Assembly (NCBI GenBank): GCA_035296565.1
Contig: DATHAQ010000041.1
Span: forward strand, 124,001-188,000
Origin: JACCZR01 sp035296565
GTDB taxonomy: Bacteria > Actinomycetota > Thermoleophilia > Solirubrobacterales > Thermoleophilaceae
DNA: 64,000 nucleotides
Direction: 5' to 3'
The notes beneath the pieces are model-generated. The model was not told where the DNA came from, did no database searches, and saw only the letters and a program-made list of their open reading frames with translations. The position numbers were made by a program, and so were the translations under genes. This document shows positions 56,314 through 64,000 of this stretch, one piece after another. The number at the start of each line of letters is the position of its first letter. Within the stretch, counting starts at the first letter, position 1.

Positions 56314-57828
56314 ATGAGGGGAGTAGTCGCAGCCGGTCACCCGCTCACCGCCCAGGCGGGCGCGGACGTGCTGCGCGACGGCGGCAACGCGGTGGACGCC
56401 GCGGTCGCGTCGGTGCTCATGTCCTTCGTGGCCGAGCCGCCGCTCACCGGGCCGGGAGCGGGCGGCTTCATGCTCGTCCACACGGCGGCGGGCCAGAGCA
56501 CCCTGCTCGATTTCTTCGTGGCCGCCCCCGGCCTGGGCCTGGAGAAGTCCGAGCCGGTGCCGCTGGTGCCGATCGACGTCAAGTTCGCCGAGGGCGCCGT
56601 GCAGCGCTTCAACGTGGGGCCGGCCTCCTGTGGGGCCTACGGCACCACCGCCGGGATGACGGAGGCGCTGCGGCGTTTCGGCACGCTGGACCTGGCCGCG
56701 CTGTGCGAGGCACCGGCGCAGGCGGCCCACGAGGGGGTGGAGGTGGTGCCGATGCAGGCCTTCCTCTTCAGGGTGCTCGAGCCCATCTTTCGCTCGAGCC
56801 CCGAGGCCGCGGCGCTGCTGGCCCCCGAGGGCGAGCTGCTGCAAGCCGGGGAGACGATGCGCTTCCCCGAGCTCGGAGACCTGCTCCAGCGCCTGGGCCG
56901 CGAGGGGCCCGGCTTCCTCTACGAGGGCGACGTGGGCCGGGCTGTGTCCCACTGGGTGCTGGAGCGCGGCGGGCTGCTCACCCGGGAGGACCTGGCCTCC
57001 TACCGGGTGGTGGAGAGCGAGCCGGCCCGGGTGGGCTACGCCGGCCGCGATGTGCTGACCAACCCGCCGCCCTCGAGCGGCGGGATCCTGATCGCCGACG
57101 CGCTGGGCATCCTCGAGCGGCTGGCCGACTCAGGCGACCCGGCCTCGGTGGCCGAGGTGATCGCCACGACCAACCGCGCGCGCGACGAGGAGTTCCTGGA
57201 GGGGCTGGCGAGCGAGGGCTACCTGGAGCGCTTCCTGGCCGCCGACGCGCTGGACAACGTGGCCGGCGAGGTGCGCTCGCGCCTCGGCAGCACCACGCAC
57301 CTGGCGGTGCTCGATGCCGACGGCAACTGCGCCACGGTCACCTGCTCGAACGGCTCCTGCTCGGGCGTGGTGGTGCCCGGCACCGGCGTGCACCTCAACA
57401 ACATGCTGGGGGAGGACGACCTGAACCCGTTCGGCCACCACCTTCACCCGGCCGGCGCGCGCGTGCCCAGCATGATGGCCCCGACGGTGGTGCTGCGCGA
57501 CGGCGAGCCCGAGGTGGCGCTGGGCTCCGCGGGCTCGAACCGGATCCGCTCGGCGATCCTGCAGACCATCCTCGGCGTGGTGGACGAGGGGCTGTCGGCG
57601 CAGGAGGCCGTCGACCGCCCGCGCCTGCACGTGGAGGGCGACGTGGTGGAGGCCGAGCTCGGCATCCCGCCCGAGGCTCTCGACCGCCTCGCGCAGCGCG
57701 GCTACCACGTACGGCGCTGGACGGAGACCAACCTCTTCTTCGGCGGCGTCCAGGCGGTGGCCCGGACCGACGGCGAGCTCAGCGGCGGCGGCGACCACCG
57801 CCGCGGCGGCGTCGTGGCTAGAGCTTGA
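56314..57828 (+). CDS. Gamma-glutamyltranspeptidase-like protein
   Basis: 504 residues. The propeptide-core order is normal: VAAGHPLTAQAGADVLRDGG NAVDAAVA at the start, LTGPGAGGFMLVH, then the autocatalytic Thr in GSTTHLAVLDADGNC, followed by LNPFGHHLHPAGARVPSMMA and GSAGSNRIRSAILQTILG. No signal peptide is visible, so it may act inside the cell or be exported otherwise. It processes gamma-glutamyl compounds. ATG at 56314. It lies downstream of ftsZ, separated by a family A repeat. Confidence 0.86.
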   Translation: MRGVVAAGHPLTAQAGADVLRDGGNAVDAAVASVLMSFVAEPPLTGPGAGGFMLVHTAAGQSTLLDFFVAAPGLGLEKSEPVPLVPIDVKFAEGAVQRFNVGPASCGAYGTTAGMTEALRRFGTLDLAALCEAPAQAAHEGVEVVPMQAFLFRVLEPIFRSSPEAAALLAPEGELLQAGETMRFPELGDLLQRLGREGPGFLYEGDVGRAVSHWVLERGGLLTREDLASYRVVESEPARVGYAGRDVLTNPPPSSGGILIADALGILERLADSGDPASVAEVIATTNRARDEEFLEGLASEGYLERFLAADALDNVAGEVRSRLGSTTHLAVLDADGNCATVTCSNGSCSGVVVPGTGVHLNNMLGEDDLNPFGHHLHPAGARVPSMMAPTVVLRDGEPEVALGSAGSNRIRSAILQTILGVVDEGLSAQEAVDRPRLHVEGDVVEAELGIPPEALDRLAQRGYHVRRWTETNLFFGGVQAVARTDGELSGGGDHRRGGVVARA

Positions 57829-58432
57829 CCTTGCCGTTCGAGCGCGCCTGCTCGGCGGCCGTCTCGGCGTGGTCGATGCGCTTCAGGGCCTTGGCGAACA
57901 GCGCGCGCAGCCGCACCAGGCGCTCGGCCTCCGAGCGCAGCTCCAGCAGCTCCTGCTTGCTCTCCATCTCGAAGTCCAGCGTGGCGGCCATGCCGTAGGC
58001 GTCGAGCCCGGCCAGGTCGGCATCGGTTGGACGCGAGTCGGTCACGCGCTCGACCAGGTCGGCGTAGCGCGAGCGCGTTTCCTCGCCCTCATCGTCTTCG
58101 CCGCCGGTGTCGTCCAGCAGCTCGACGTCGCCCGCGGGATAGGGGAGGTCGTCGATCCGGCGCACGAGCCGGAAGGCCTGCGTGCCCTGCACGAGGATGT
58201 TCATGCGCCCGTCCTCGGCGCGCTCGAGCAGTTGCGTGACCTGAGCGGCACAGCCGATGTCGCGCAGCCCGCCGGAGGCCATCCACACGATTCCGAACGG
58301 CTCCCCCTGGTCGAGGCACTCGTTGATCATCGTCTTGTAGCGCTCCTCGAAGATGTGGAGCGGGACCACCTCGGCGGGCAGCAGTGCCAGTCCCAACGGG
58401 AACAGACGAAAGTGCTCTTTGGACTCGGCCAC
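57818..58432 (-). CDS. LON-substrate-binding-domain protein
   Basis: 204 residues. FRLFPLGLALLPAEVVPLHIF is the LON N-terminal-domain signature, with MINECLDQGEPFGIVWMASG and NILVQGTQAFRLVRRIDDLP as subsequent blocks. The AAA+ and protease domains are absent, so it is a stand-alone substrate-binding domain. GTG at 58432. A tail of helices (EEETRSRYADLVERV and ELLELRSEAERLVRL) follows. It overlaps the transpeptidase end convergently by 11 bases and is divergent from the photolyase gene. Confidence 0.86.
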   Translation of the reverse strand: MAESKEHFRLFPLGLALLPAEVVPLHIFEERYKTMINECLDQGEPFGIVWMASGGLRDIGCAAQVTQLLERAEDGRMNILVQGTQAFRLVRRIDDLPYPAGDVELLDDTGGEDDEGEETRSRYADLVERVTDSRPTDADLAGLDAYGMAATLDFEMESKQELLELRSEAERLVRLRALFAKALKRIDHAETAAEQARSNGKVKL

Positions 58433-58453
58433 CGTCCGTAACGTACCCCCTGC

Positions 58454-59795
58454 GTGACGGCGCTCGTCTGGTTCAGGCGCGATCTGCGCGCTCACGACCA
58501 TCCTGCCCTCCGCGCGGCACTGGACGCCCACGACGAGGTGGTGCCGTTCTTCTGCTTCGACGACCGGCTGCTCCACGGCCGCCACGCGTCCGGGCCGCGG
58601 ACGCAATTCCTGCTCGAGTGCCTGCAGGACCTGGCCTCCTCGGTGCCGCTCGTGATCCTGCGTGGCAGGCCCGAGGAGGAGATCCCGAAGCTGGCACGCC
58701 GGCGCGGCGCCGACGAGCTTCACTTCACCGCCGACGTGAGCCCCTTCGCCCGCCGGCGCCGCCTGAGCAACCTGGATTGCGTGGGGCATCCGGGCCTCAA
58801 CGTCGTGGACGACGTGAGGGCGATCGAGACCCAGGGCGGCAAGCCCTACACGGTCTACAGCCCCTTCCTCCGCACCTGGAAGGAGCTGCCGCGCCGCGAG
58901 GTGATCGGCAAGCCGCGCATGAGCGGCGAGGCGGACGAGATCCCGACGCTGGCGGACCTCGGGCTCGAGCAGGAGGTCTCCGACCCGCTGCCGGGCGGCG
59001 AGAAGGCAGGCCGCAAGCGCATGCACGACTGGATCAGGGACGGCGTCGACGAGTACCACCGCCGCCACGACCAGCTCGCCGCCGACCGAACTTCCCGGCT
59101 GTCCTCCTACCTGCACTTCGGCTGCGTCTCGCCCCGCGAGCTCGAGAGCCTCCTGCGGGCCGACGGCGAGGGGCCGATCGCCCTTCCGGCGGCAGCTGTG
59201 CTGGCGCGACTTCTACCACCACGTGATCTACCACTTCCCGGGCAACGCCAGGTCGGAGTTCCAGGAGCGCTACCGCGGCTCGATCCGTTGGAGCTACGCC
59301 GAGAAGGCCTTCGAGAGGTGGACCCAGGGGCAGACCGGGTTCCCGCTGGTGGACGCGGGGATGCGCCAGCTGCTGCGCGAGGGCTGGATGCACAACCGCG
59401 CGCGCCTGGTCGTCGGCTCGTTCCTGACCAAGGACCTCGGCATCGACTGGCGCTGGGGCGAGCGCTGGTTCATGCGGCTGCTGATCGACGGCGACGAGGC
59501 CAACAACAACGGCAACTGGCAGTGGATCGCGAGCGTCGGGGTCGACCCCCAGCCCGCCTACAGGCGCATCTACAACCCGGCTCGCCACATGGAGCGCTTT
59601 GACGCCGATGGCGACTACGTGCGCCGCCATGTGCCCGAGCTGCGCGAGGTGCCCGACCGGTACCTGGCCGAGCCCTGGGAGATGCCCCGCGAGGTCCAGG
59701 AGGAGGCGGGTTGCGTGATCGGCAGCGACTACCCCAAGCCGATGGTCGATCACAAGGCCGCCCGGCAGGAGGCCCTGGAGCGATATCGGCTCTAA
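58454..59795 (+). pseudogene. phr: Class I deoxyribodipyrimidine photolyase broken by one-base insertion
   Basis: Both halves are well conserved but in different frames. The N-terminal antenna domain begins ALVWFRRDLRAHDHPALRAA and runs through TSRLSSYLHFGCVSPRELES. An extra C in the run GCCC near 59181-59183 shifts the frame; without it the frame continues FRRQLCWRDFYHHVIYHFPG and the FAD domain (WTQGQTGFPLVDAGMRQL, GSFLTKDLGIDWRWGERWFM, GEANNNGNWQW-like DEANNNGNWQWIASVG). The intact protein would have about 446 residues with all FAD-binding and Trp-triad regions in order. It could be a real mutation, programmed shift or sequencing error; the homopolymer-like site makes error possible. Confidence 0.85.
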
Positions 59796-59821
59796 AGCTC
59801 GGCCGCCCGCCGGCCGATGAG

Positions 59822-60112
59822 GTGAGCGTGGAAGCTTCCAACGGCGGCCAGGCGATCACCCTCGACCTTTCACTCGAGGAGGCCCGCGCGCTCAAGGCCC
59901 GCATGCTCAAGGCGGCGGCCGACGGTTCGTCCGCCCTCGACGACGAGATCCTCCAGCCCACCCTGCTGAAGCTCGAGCACACGCTGGAGTACATGGACGG
60001 CGTAGCGCGCGTGCGCGAGGAGCTGACCCAGGCCGGCATCGAGGCCGCCCATCTCGGCGACCAGCAGGTGGCCGAGCTCGGCCGCCGCATCGCCGAAGCG
60101 CGCCGGACCTAG
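59822..60112 (+). CDS. Small helical protein of unknown function
   Basis: 96 residues. It reads LSLEEARALKARMLKAAADG, DEILQPTLLKLEHTLEYMDG and REELTQAGIEAAHLGDQQVA; highly helical with a heptad-like pattern. GTG at 59822 just after the photolyase, so possibly cotranscribed. Not recognised. A perfect hairpin follows 18 bases after its stop. Confidence 0.6.
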   Translation: MSVEASNGGQAITLDLSLEEARALKARMLKAAADGSSALDDEILQPTLLKLEHTLEYMDGVARVREELTQAGIEAAHLGDQQVAELGRRIAEARRT

Positions 60113-60130
60113 GGGCCGCGCCTGACACGC

Positions 60131-60153
60131 TGCCGGGGTGATCTACCCCGGCA
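60131..60153 (+). terminator. Hairpin after the small helical protein gene
   Basis: TGCCGGGGT-GATCT-ACCCCGGCA forms a perfect 9-bp stem with a 5-base loop at 60131-60153. No U run follows, so it is a terminator-like or mRNA-stabilising hairpin. Confidence 0.6.
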
Positions 60154-60253
60154 CGGCGCACGACGCGGCTACCGTTCCCGCGGCTCGGGCAACAAAGACC
60201 GGCGCTTCGCGCTGTCGATGGTGCGGATCCCCGTTGCCTACCGTGCAGGAGCG
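60154..60253. other. Short gap before leader ORF, nothing assigned
   Basis: No gene could be supported. A GTG-started 39-codon frame from 60138 holds a single CRWCGSPLP half-ribbon and ends just before the leader ATG (GCGATGA); it has no other sign of coding. Confidence 0.3.
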
Positions 60254-60292
60254 ATGAAGCTGGCGCTGATAACCGCGAGCCGACCCCTTTGA
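60254..60292 (+). CDS. Twelve-codon leader ORF coupled to membrane protein
   Basis: ATG at 60254 with AGGAG at 60247-60251 encodes MKLALITASRPL and stops with TGA at 60290-60292, which overlaps the TTG of the next gene (TTGA). Its ribosome site is better than that of the downstream gene. It may act as a translation-coupling leader. Confidence 0.4.
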   Translation: MKLALITASRPL

Positions 60293-61482
60293 TATCGGCC
60301 GCCGGGCCGGCCTACGTGGCCACGGTCTCGTTCGTCGCCTCGCGGGCGGTGCCGTTCGGCGGCTTCTTCGTGGCGCTGCCCGGCGGCGTGGCGCTGGCGC
60401 GGGTGGCTCAGCTGCGCGGGCTACGCCACGGCTTCGGGGCCAGCCTGGCCACGCTGATCGAGACGGTCGCGCTCATGGGGCCGGCCCGCTTCGGCGTTCC
60501 CTTCACCCAGGCGCTGAGCGCGCCGGTGCTCGGCCGCATGGAGGGCCGCTCGGCGGCCCCGGCCTGGCAGGTGCTGGCCTGCCTCGCCATCCGGCTGTTC
60601 CAGAACGGGCTCGGCGCCCTGTTCTTCATCTTCGTGATTGCCGGTGGGCTCGACGCCTACGCCGGCAGCGCAGGGAACGTCGCCGACCTGGTCGGGCTCG
60701 AGCTGGGCGAGGCCGACACCCTGCTACTAACCCTCGTCGGAATCCTCGCCTGGAGCGTGTTCGCCTCGACCGTGCAGGTGACCGTCTACCGGCGCGGGCT
60801 CAAGGGCTGGCACGCCGAGGAGCGCTCCGGCACCGAGGAGCCCGAGGACCTATCGGCCCACCGCGGGCGCTTCGACCCCCGCGCGGTGGCCGTGGCGGCC
60901 GCGATCGGCTTTGTCCTGCTGCTGGCCTCGACCGAGTGGGCCCTGCTGGCCTCCGTTGCCACCGTGCTTGCCATCGCCTGGGCGCTGTCCAAGCCCGACA
61001 ACTCCACCGTGCCCACCGGTCTCGCGCTGGCGGCGATCCTCGCCCTCGGCGCTCTCACCTTCGCGCTGGTGGGCGGCCTGGGAATCGAGGTCGCGTTGCG
61101 CCGCGCTCTGCGCGCCGCGCTGCTGGTCTCCGTCGCCACCTGGCTGCGGGCCGCCGCGGGGGCGTCGGGCCTGCGCGAGGTGGGGCGCAGGGGGCTGGCC
61201 CGCGCGCGCGTGGTGCCCGGCGTGCCGGAGGCCGCCCGGACCCTGGACGAGATCGGCTCGGAGGGCCGGCTGCTGGCGGCCGGCCGCTCGCTGGTGGACC
61301 GGCTCGCGGGCGTGCCGCGGCGGCCGGCCCCCTTCCTCGACGCGGTCCTGACGTGGGTCAACCGCGAGTCCGGTGGCTTTCGACCGGCGCGCCCGGCCCC
61401 GGTGGCCGGGATGCGGCTGCGCGCCGCCGACGTCGTCCTGGTGCTGGCGGCCGCTGCGCCCGCGGCGGCGCTGCTGCTCTAG
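60289..61482 (+). CDS. Multi-pass membrane protein, unknown function
   Basis: 397 residues with many hydrophobic segments: FGGFFVALPGGVALARVAQL, FGASLATLIETVALMGPARF, LFFIFVIAGGLDAYAGSAGN, LLTLVGILAWSVFASTVQVT, AAAIGFVLLLASTEWALLAS, AALLVSVATWLRAAAGAS and a C-terminal VLVLAAAAPAAALLL. A hydrophilic loop (EERSGTEEPEDLSAHRGRFD) lies in the middle. No recognised transport or enzyme motif. TTG at 60289 coupled to a 12-codon leader. It ends 4 bases inside the convergent methyltransferase gene. Confidence 0.62.
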   Translation: MISAAGPAYVATVSFVASRAVPFGGFFVALPGGVALARVAQLRGLRHGFGASLATLIETVALMGPARFGVPFTQALSAPVLGRMEGRSAAPAWQVLACLAIRLFQNGLGALFFIFVIAGGLDAYAGSAGNVADLVGLELGEADTLLLTLVGILAWSVFASTVQVTVYRRGLKGWHAEERSGTEEPEDLSAHRGRFDPRAVAVAAAIGFVLLLASTEWALLASVATVLAIAWALSKPDNSTVPTGLALAAILALGALTFALVGGLGIEVALRRALRAALLVSVATWLRAAAGASGLREVGRRGLARARVVPGVPEAARTLDEIGSEGRLLAAGRSLVDRLAGVPRRPAPFLDAVLTWVNRESGGFRPARPAPVAGMRLRAADVVLVLAAAAPAAALLL

Positions 61483-62378
61483 GCGCGCGCGGAAACGAGC
61501 AGGTTGTAGAACAGCCAAGGCGGCAGCCGACCCTCCAGCACGGTCCGGTCCAGCGCCTGCAGGGCGAGGTAGCCGCGGTAGGCGTACTGGCGCCACAGCC
61601 ACGGCACCTCGGTGGGCTCGGCGCTGCCCTCCAGCGTACGGTTGACCCAGCCGAACAGGCTGGCCGCCAGCTCCTCCCCGCTCACCCGCACCTTGGTGAA
61701 GCCGGCCGAGCGCGCCCCGTCGCTCAGCTCGCCGGGGGTGAAGGCGTGGACGTCGACCACATGCTCCAGCACGTCCTCCTCGTGTTCCTCGCGAGCGCGC
61801 TCGGCGCGCGCGCCGGCGCGCATCGCGGCGCGCCACAAAGGCGCCACCCTGTAGGCGGCGCGCTTGGGCCAGAAGGACAGGCGGTCGCCGTAGAGCGAGG
61901 GCTCGCCGCAGAAGGCCAGCGCGCCGCCCGGTCGCAACACGCGGCGAAACTCGCGAAAGCAGCCCTCGATGTCAGGCAGGTGGTGCAGCACAGCGTGGCC
62001 GAAGACCAGGTCGAAGGAGTCGTCGGGGAAGGGCAGCGAGCCGGCCTCGCACGCCGCGCAGTCGACCTCGACGCCGAGCCGCTCGGCGGAGTGCCCGAGC
62101 TCGGACAGCATTCCCGGCGAGATGTCGACGGCGACGAGGTTGCCGATCACGCCGGCGCGCGCGAGGTTGAGGCCGAAGTAGCCCGTGCCCGCGCCGATCT
62201 CCAAACCGCGTGCGAAGTGCTCGGGGTGGCGGCCCAGGGCCTTGCCCAGCTTGGCCTTGACCTGCGCCTGGCCCCGCTCGGTGTAGGAGATGCCCCACTT
62301 GGCGTCGTAGTGCGCCGCCGCGAGGTCGTGGTAGCGCACGTTGGCCTCGTGAATCTGCTCGTGTTGAACGAGTGTCAC
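61479..62378 (-). CDS. Class I SAM-dependent methyltransferase
   Basis: 299 residues. SAM motif I is GLEIGAGTGYFGLNLARAGV near residue 58; the acidic motif is VAVDISPGMLSEL, and motif IV region is FDLVFGHAVLHHLPDIEGCF. The substrate is unknown; the rest is a tail containing SGEELAASLFGWVNRTLEGS. It faces another methyltransferase divergently with a shared 26-base gap, so both may be regulated together. Confidence 0.84.
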   Translation of the reverse strand: MTLVQHEQIHEANVRYHDLAAAHYDAKWGISYTERGQAQVKAKLGKALGRHPEHFARGLEIGAGTGYFGLNLARAGVIGNLVAVDISPGMLSELGHSAERLGVEVDCAACEAGSLPFPDDSFDLVFGHAVLHHLPDIEGCFREFRRVLRPGGALAFCGEPSLYGDRLSFWPKRAAYRVAPLWRAAMRAGARAERAREEHEEDVLEHVVDVHAFTPGELSDGARSAGFTKVRVSGEELAASLFGWVNRTLEGSAEPTEVPWLWRQYAYRGYLALQALDRTVLEGRLPPWLFYNLLVSARA

Positions 62379-62404
62379 AGCCGGGGGACTCTAGCCTCAG
62401 CCCG

Positions 62405-63205
62405 GTGACAGAGATCGAAGCTGCGGCGCCCGCCCGATCGACGGTCGGCCCGCGCTCCTCACCCGAGCACATCCAGCGCGGCCAGCCGGAGGGCGTGCCC
62501 CCACTCGAGCTGACCGGAGAGCGCACCCTTCCCGACGTCCCCGCCGAGAACTACTGGTTCCAGCGCCACCTGGTGGTCTACCGCTGGATCGCCGAGCGCT
62601 GCGGCGGCCTGGACGTCGTCGACATGGCCTGCGGCGAGGGCTACGGCAGCGACGTGCTCGCCTCGCGTGCCGCCCGGGTGACCGGCGTCGACGCCAACCC
62701 CGAGGCCCACGAGCACGCGAAGGCCAAGTACACCCGGCCGGGAGTGCGCTTCGAGCGCGACCTGATCGACCGCTACTCGGAGCCCTGCGACGTTGTCGTG
62801 TTCCTGCAGACGATCGAGCACCTGACCGACCCGGGCGCCGCGCTCGACCACTTCCGCGCGATGGCGCCGACGGTCTACGTCTCGACGCCCAACGTGCTCA
62901 CCCTCGCGCCAGAGGGCGCCGAGCGCTCGGGCAACCCGTGGCACGTGCATGAGTACCGCGCGCAGGAGTTCCGCGAGCTGTGCCAGGCGCACTTCGACCA
63001 CGTCGAGCTGCTCGGGCTCTTCCACGCGCGCAAGCTGCGTGCGCACGAGCTCGCGCTGCGTGCTGGCTGGGACGATCTGCACCCCAAGCTGGGCATCACC
63101 GAGCGCTTCTACGACCGCTTCACCCCCGCCATCTCGTGCGCGGACTTCGCGCTGCGCGAGGGGCCGCTCGACCGCGCGCTGGACTTCATCGCCGTCCTTC
63201 GGTGA
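62405..63205 (+). CDS. Class I SAM-dependent methyltransferase, glycan-type
   Basis: 266 residues. DVVDMACGEGYGSDVLASRA is motif I, TGVDANPEAHEHAKAKY the acidic motif, and VVVFLQTIEHLTDPGAALDH motif IV, as in methyltransferases that cluster with glycosyltransferases. The N-terminal PPLELTGERTLPDVPAENYW is a recurrent start of that group. GTG at 62405; a longer frame is unlikely because it overlaps the other gene's start. The GTGA overlap couples it to the CPBP protease gene. Confidence 0.84.
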   Translation: MTEIEAAAPARSTVGPRSSPEHIQRGQPEGVPPLELTGERTLPDVPAENYWFQRHLVVYRWIAERCGGLDVVDMACGEGYGSDVLASRAARVTGVDANPEAHEHAKAKYTRPGVRFERDLIDRYSEPCDVVVFLQTIEHLTDPGAALDHFRAMAPTVYVSTPNVLTLAPEGAERSGNPWHVHEYRAQEFRELCQAHFDHVELLGLFHARKLRAHELALRAGWDDLHPKLGITERFYDRFTPAISCADFALREGPLDRALDFIAVLR

Positions 63206-63999
63206 GCGCCCCCGCGTATCCCGAGCTGCCGCTGGCGGCCCGGCCGCGCTGGCCGGCGTGGATGGCGCCGGCCGCGTTCTTCTCGGCCTTCGGGGTCACC
63301 ATCGCCGCGGGTTTCCCGCTCCTGCCGGTGGCGTTGCTCACCGAGGCCGGCGACGCGGTGGCCGGCGTGGCACTGCTCGTGCTCGTCCTCGTCCAGGACG
63401 CCGCGTTGGTGGGCGTGGCGGTGTTCTTCGCCTCGCGGCGCCTCAAGCCCCAGCCCTGGCACTTCGGGCTGCGCCGCACCCGCTTCTGGGTCACCGCGGG
63501 CCTCGCGCTCGGCGCCGGGCTGCTGATCCTCGGCTTCGAGGTCGGGCTGCTGGAGCTGTTCGACACCGACGCCCCCGAGGACGAGCTGGCCTCGAGCAAC
63601 ATCGTGGGCGCCATCGCAGTCGGGCTGGCCGTGATCGTGGTGGCTCCGGTCACCGAGGAGCTCTTCTTCCGCGGGTTCTTCTACCGCGCGCTGCGCACCC
63701 GGATGCGGATCGTGTGGGCGGTGCTGATCGACAGCCTGGTGTTCGCGTCGATCCACGTCCAGTACATCGGCGACCCCGAGATCTTCATCGTGATCGGGGG
63801 GTTCGCCACGGTGGCCTGCCTCGTCTACGAGAAGACCGGCTCGATCTTCGCCTGCATCGCCATCCACGCGGCCTTCAACACCGTCGCCAGCCTGGGCAGC
63901 TTCCCCGTCGTGTCGATCGTGATCGGCCTGTGCGTGCTGACGGCCTGCGTGCTCGTGGCCCGTCGCCTGAGCCCCGCCCCGTCTCCCTTCCCGGCGTGA
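63202..63999 (+). CDS. CPBP-family intramembrane metalloprotease
   Basis: 265 residues, complete at the right edge. Several membrane helices and the CPBP motifs: APVTEELFFRGFFYRALRTR (EExxxR), FASIHVQYIG (FxxxH) and IFACIAIHAAFN (HxxxN). Members cleave CAAX-like proteins or process bacteriocins. GTG at 63202 overlaps the methyltransferase stop. The start (SAPAYPELPLAARPRWPAWM) is a hydrophilic cytosolic segment. Confidence 0.87.
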   Translation: MSAPAYPELPLAARPRWPAWMAPAAFFSAFGVTIAAGFPLLPVALLTEAGDAVAGVALLVLVLVQDAALVGVAVFFASRRLKPQPWHFGLRRTRFWVTAGLALGAGLLILGFEVGLLELFDTDAPEDELASSNIVGAIAVGLAVIVVAPVTEELFFRGFFYRALRTRMRIVWAVLIDSLVFASIHVQYIGDPEIFIVIGGFATVACLVYEKTGSIFACIAIHAAFNTVASLGSFPVVSIVIGLCVLTACVLVARRLSPAPSPFPA

Positions 64000-64000
64000 G

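Noticed and set aside
56231..57828. Gamma-glutamyltranspeptidase as a substitute EgtC
   Set aside because: It is far from egtBD, belongs to the GGT fold rather than the amidohydrolase EgtC fold, and nothing ties it to ergothioneine.
60138..60256. 39-codon frame with a single CRWCG half ribbon
   Set aside because: Only one half of a zinc ribbon and no clear ribosome site; kept only as a note in the gap entry.
1..64000. CRISPR array, tRNA or rRNA genes, insertion sequences
   Set aside because: I found no regularly spaced repeats with unique spacers, no tRNA-like sequence and no transposase or integrase reading frame.

Overview
This window is a high-GC, densely packed chromosomal segment. It has many GTG and TTG starts and many 4-base ATGA/GTGA/TTGA gene overlaps, and I see no rRNA, tRNA, insertion sequence, prophage or CRISPR array. 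Gene content includes two ArsA-like ATPases in tandem, an FtsZ ending in the actinobacterial-type DVDVPEFL tail, a three-subunit PntAA/PntAB/PntB transhydrogenase, ergothioneine genes egtB and egtD, class II fructose-1,6-bisphosphatase and a c-di-AMP riboswitch ahead of a cell-wall peptidase. Together these suggest an actinobacterium, most likely a deep-branching Thermoleophilia/Solirubrobacterales relative. That placement is inference from gene style; no phylogeny was run.

Layout. 0-4.6 kb: MarR regulator, GHMP sugar kinase, an ECF sigma factor fused to a zinc-finger and a membrane segment, a short PhzF-like protein, and a c-di-AMP riboswitch driving an M23 peptidase. 4.6-7.7 kb: a partner-switching stress module (PAS-GAF-PP2C phosphatase fused to an RsbW-like kinase, then a STAS antagonist). 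7.7-14.5 kb: hydrolase, aldehyde dehydrogenase, ferredoxin, a small duplicated-motif membrane protein, two secreted wall hydrolases, and two trypsin-like proteases facing an HxlR regulator. 14.5-20.9 kb: arfB, a PfkB kinase, a secreted glycosidase-like protein, SDR, diiron ferritin-like protein, a very acidic repeat protein and a RemA-like protein. 20.9-31.5 kb: pnt operon, a PAS plus metallo-beta-lactamase-fold pair, and a long minus-strand run ending in an osmoprotectant ABC transporter. 31.5-45.9 kb: hydrolases, quinone oxidoreductase, TetR, a thioesterase-hydrolase fused ORF, thiolase, egtBD, dodecin, glpX, moeA, a diguanylate cyclase, a LuxR response regulator and a YihY protein. 46-64 kb: primary sigma factor, orphan PilT, AIM24, HxlR, a large unknown protein, tandem ArsA ATPases divergent from a ParA-FtsZ pair, gamma-glutamyltranspeptidase, LON-domain protein, a frameshifted photolyase, membrane proteins, two methyltransferases and a CPBP protease.

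Beyond the genes, two families of short dispersed repeats run through the window. Family A is an imperfect TCAG-N4/5-CTGA palindrome, usually flanked by A and T tracts and mostly lying in convergent or 3' intergenic gaps, so it may act as a two-way terminator. Family B is a GC-rich element (GCAGGCCGAGCGCYGGTCGG then CCGAGCACCG). Two in-frame copies of B sit in the linker that joins a thioesterase to an alpha/beta hydrolase with no stop codon. A decayed copy of the 3' end of one ArsA gene lies beside the intact one, each copy carrying its own family A element.

The most system-like locus is 51.8-56.2 kb. Three deviant-Walker ATPases (two ArsA-like, one ParA/MinD-like) and an FtsZ with a 120-residue proline/glutamate-rich N-terminal extension are encoded from one divergent intergenic region, with parA and ftsZ overlapping by 14 bases.
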